The notes under the pieces were generated by a model. The model was given only the letters and a program-made list of their open reading frames with translations, was not told where the DNA came from and did no database searches. Positions 61,607-64,000 of a stretch of 64,000 nt of DNA are shown piece after piece. Origin of the DNA: Manihot esculenta (taxonomy: Eukaryota > Streptophyta > Magnoliopsida > Malpighiales > Euphorbiaceae); assembly GCF_001659605.2 (NCBI RefSeq), contig NC_035161.2, forward strand, positions 35,063,191 to 35,127,190, written 5' to 3'. Numbering within the stretch: the stretch's first letter is position 1; each line of letters starts with the position of its first letter. The translations under genes were made by a program, and so were the position numbers.

Positions 61607-63920
61607 TGTAACAGCCCGAAAACCGAACTGCTACCGGCACTAGGATCCAGATCGGCTTAAGGCCGCCTAGACCCGTAGTAAGCCTACTGTGAACTCTGTG
61701 TATCTGTGAAATCCCATACATGATCATACATTTTCTGTAAACATTTAAAACTTTTCTTTCTCCACGGCTTAACCTGTGCATACTCTATCTCTCTACTTGA
61801 AAAACTTGCCAGAGCTCTCATCTTAGCTCAAGGCAGCTCTAACTCATACTATGTTAAGCCGGGCTTTTCATACATAAACATAAATCATTTACATAAGATC
61901 ATGTACAAACTTAAAGGGATACAACTCTTATCACTCAAGCACCATCTATACACTGTACATTTCCTAATCTCTTACATTTACATGTCCATCCTATCTATTA
62001 CATACATCTCCTTACGTTCTTCTTGTACTCTTCTTACATCTCTCTGTACTCTGAACCTGCACAACTGGGGATAGGGGAGAGGGGTGAGCTTCTATAGCCC
62101 AGTGAGCAGGAGCTATATAAAACAGTTTATAAAACAGATGTCTTTATGCCATGCAGCACATCACAACCATATACATCAAGGAAGAAGTTGTCACCTATAG
62201 CCCTCCACATAACTGACTCACATATAGTACTGGGGCGATTAGGCCTCCTCCAGGACTTAATTTTCTGAAAAGGTTTTGTCAGGGCGATTAGGCCTTCTCT
62301 GACTGTTTTCTGAAAACGTTTTGCCAGGGCGATGAGGCCTCCTGGCTATCTAACTTTACTAACAGGGGCGGTTAGGCCTCCCTGCTCACACTTATCATGC
62401 TTGACTCTTTACTTAATTCATATCATGTCATAGCGTACCAAACTGAGGGCTAAAGGATCATCCAACATTCATCCGCATACTCATCAAATTATGCAATGCA
62501 ACACCTTCGTGAATACTAATGCAACAACCTAATATCTCATGCTTATCCATTATTCTCTTTTATTTTAACCATCCTAACATTATGGCAATTATGATGCATG
62601 GATCATGCTGAAACATTCTTTAATTGAAAACATGCATAGTTAGTCCCACTCACATCTGGCTGACTGTAGACTGACGTTGCAGGTTCCGGAGCAGTGCTCA
62701 CTGCTGATCTCCTTGGTTTCTCTGGTCCGTTCCTACACAAGTGGACTCAGATGAGGGACCAAACTCACTCCATAACAGTTCTAAGAACTCCCCCAAAAGC
62801 CCTCTAAAAGACCCTCTAACTATCACATAACACATGCAAAAGCCAACTGGACAGGGCACTTTCGGCGGCAGGTTCGGCGGCTGAAACTCCCTTCCAGAAA
62901 CGAAACTCACCTACTTTCGGCGGCCGAACCTCTACTTTCGGCGGCCGAAAGTCCTATACCTACACCTTCGGGTGCACCTTCGGCGCCCGAACGTCTCGTC
63001 CAGAGACGAAACTCAACCTTCGGCGGCCGAATGTGCATGACAGATCCGAAAGTCCAGCTTCCGGAAGCAGCCTTCGGCAGCCGAAGCCACCTCCTCAAGG
63101 CTTTCGGCGGCCGAACCTCCCTTCGGCGGCCGAACCTGGTTTCGCCCGAAGGGCAGAAACCTGCTCTGCTTCATGCACACCTCCTCCTATCCCTCTCCCA
63201 ACATGCACACACAACTCCTCAACATGCATATACACGTGTACATGCTCAAAGGGGTCTAAAACTAGCCTATAACCCCAACAAACACAACATCTAACACATA
63301 AACATGCTTGAACATCAAGAACTCTAAAAATCTCCTAGAACCCTACTCATGCGTACTACCCCATAATCTTCCATAACACCTTTAAAAAACATAGGAAAAG
63401 CTTCGGATCTATCCCTTACCTCTTGGAACACTTGAGGTTGGAAGCCTCTAACGTGGAGTTATGGCAAAATCCTCACTCAACGCTCCAAACTTCAAACTTT
63501 GCTCCTTTTTGCTTCAAACTTCACAAATCCATAAAAACTCATCAAAACCTTGGAAGATTTGAAAAAACACAAAACTAAGCTAAGGAAGAGCATGATCTCA
63601 CCTAGGTCTGGAGAAATGGGAAGCAAACTTACCCATTTGACCGACCTAGGGCCCTTTTAAAGATGGGTGGCCAGTCCACCTTCGGCGGCCAAACGTGAGA
63701 TCCGAAAGCCATGCAAGTTCGGCGGCCGAAAGTGACCTTCGGCGGCCGAACCTTTGCAATTCGTCCTTAGTGCTTTTCTTTCAAAAACTCACTTCTCTAA
63801 CCCTTGAAAACCTTAAAACTCTGTGAAAACATACTAAAATGACCCTTCTAGAGGGTTCCGACACCCGAGATTCCATCAAACTATAGGAATTCCGATGCCG
63901 GACTCTAGCCGGGTATTACA
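61607..63920 (-). repeat. 5' LTR of the gag-only element
   Basis: 2,314 bp, the same length as its partner and nearly identical to it. Differences seen by eye include single substitutions near 61617, 61966, 62019, 62083, 62175, 62388, 62713 and 63885. It contains the hairpin array at 62230-62384 and the palindrome clusters at 62859-63143 and about 63675-63750. Confidence 0.9.
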
Positions 63921-64000
63921 GAACTGCTGCTTATCAACAACGAGCGGCAAGATATTACAATCAAAAGGTCAGAGAAAGAAGCTTGAAGGTGGAAGACCTG
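63921..64000 (+). pseudogene. Continuation of the Tat gag-pol frame after the nested insertion
   Basis: GAACT is the right-hand target duplicate. From 63926 the sequence is open in the frame that was running before the insertion and has the basic, Gln/Arg-rich look of the region after the integrase core. It runs off the window edge. Confidence 0.8.

Larger units (their letters stand above)
56629..63920 (-). mobile_element. Gag-only LTR retrotransposon (TR-GAG-like, Tekay/Del-derived), nested in the Tat element
   Basis: 7,292 bp with two 2,314-bp LTRs that begin TGTAA and end TTACA. Five-base flanks are AAACT (56624-56628) and GAACT (63921-63925), a target duplication with one mismatch. In its own orientation (minus) the order is LTR (61607-63920), initiator-Met primer site, gag, non-coding stretch, polypurine tract, LTR (56629-58942). 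Only gag is present; protease, RT, RNase H and integrase are missing, so it depends on enzymes from elsewhere. The 3' internal end (GGACGAATG...GGGGGGGAGAA before TGTAATACCC) and the gag are of Tekay/Del chromovirus type. By eye I count about eight substitutions between the LTRs, so the insertion is young. Confidence 0.9.
50733..64000 (+). mobile_element. Ty3/gypsy LTR retrotransposon, Tat lineage, split by a nested element; 3' end outside window
   Basis: The 5' LTR (50733-51228) is followed by a primer-site-like sequence, one long gag-pol frame, and then a foreign insertion at 56629-63920, after which the gag-pol frame resumes to the window edge. The domain order gag-PR-RT-RNaseH-aRNH-INT with a second, archaeal-like RNase H defines the Tat lineage. 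The 3' LTR is not in the window, so LTR age cannot be judged here. Apart from the insertion I see no stop in gag-pol, so the element was probably intact when it was hit. Confidence 0.88.

Overview
The window is nuclear DNA from a flowering plant. Genes are intron-rich with GT-AG junctions, intergenic DNA is AT-rich, and the products (CRR2-type DYW PPR protein, TOPP phosphatase, HAI-type PP2C, SMO2) are plant families. A woody rosid is plausible, but the sequence does not fix the species.

Layout. 0.6-3.7 kb: cucumisin-like subtilase (-, 10 exons). 6.5-8.5 kb: Elongin C (-), divergent from a RABA2c-like Rab GTPase (+, 9.1-10.6 kb). 11.9-13.0 kb: decayed MTP zinc-transporter gene (-). 13.5-14.1 kb: LINE ORF1 fragment. 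16.2-19.1 kb: PP1 (TOPP) catalytic subunit (+). 21.1 kb: tRNA-Val(UAC), beside a relic of RNA polymerase II subunit RPB7. 22.8-24.8 kb: intronless CRR2-like PPR-DYW gene (+). 26.0-28.6 kb: organellar-type thymidine kinase (+) with a dead PPR fragment in intron 1. 29.2-32.6 kb: 15-exon coiled-coil gene (-). 32.75 kb: tRNA-Val(CAC). 33.4 kb: small Cys/Ser/Lys-rich ORF. 36.5-40.4 kb: sterol C4-methyl oxidase SMO2 (+). 42.9-44.6 kb: clade A (HAI-type) PP2C (-), followed upstream by many ACGTG motifs. 48.3-50.4 kb: tropinone-reductase-like SDR (-).

50.7-64.0 kb is retrotransposon. A Ty3/gypsy element of Tat type (496-bp 5' LTR, gag-pol with a second, archaeal-like RNase H) has been split by a younger gag-only element lying in the opposite orientation. 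That element has two 2,314-bp LTRs, an initiator-tRNA-Met primer site, a polypurine tract, and gag but no pol. The host reading frame resumes at 63.92 kb. The long LTRs carry a four-unit hairpin array with a conserved loop and changing stems, and clusters of a GC-rich palindrome; neither is explained by coding.

The gene order resembles, from memory of Arabidopsis locus numbers, several fractionated Arabidopsis blocks (chr1, 2, 3 and 5) merged into one. The RPB7 and MTP relics sit where intact copies would be expected, so the window looks like a fairly complete version of an ancestral block. I see no new multi-gene system; the most original signals are in the LTRs.
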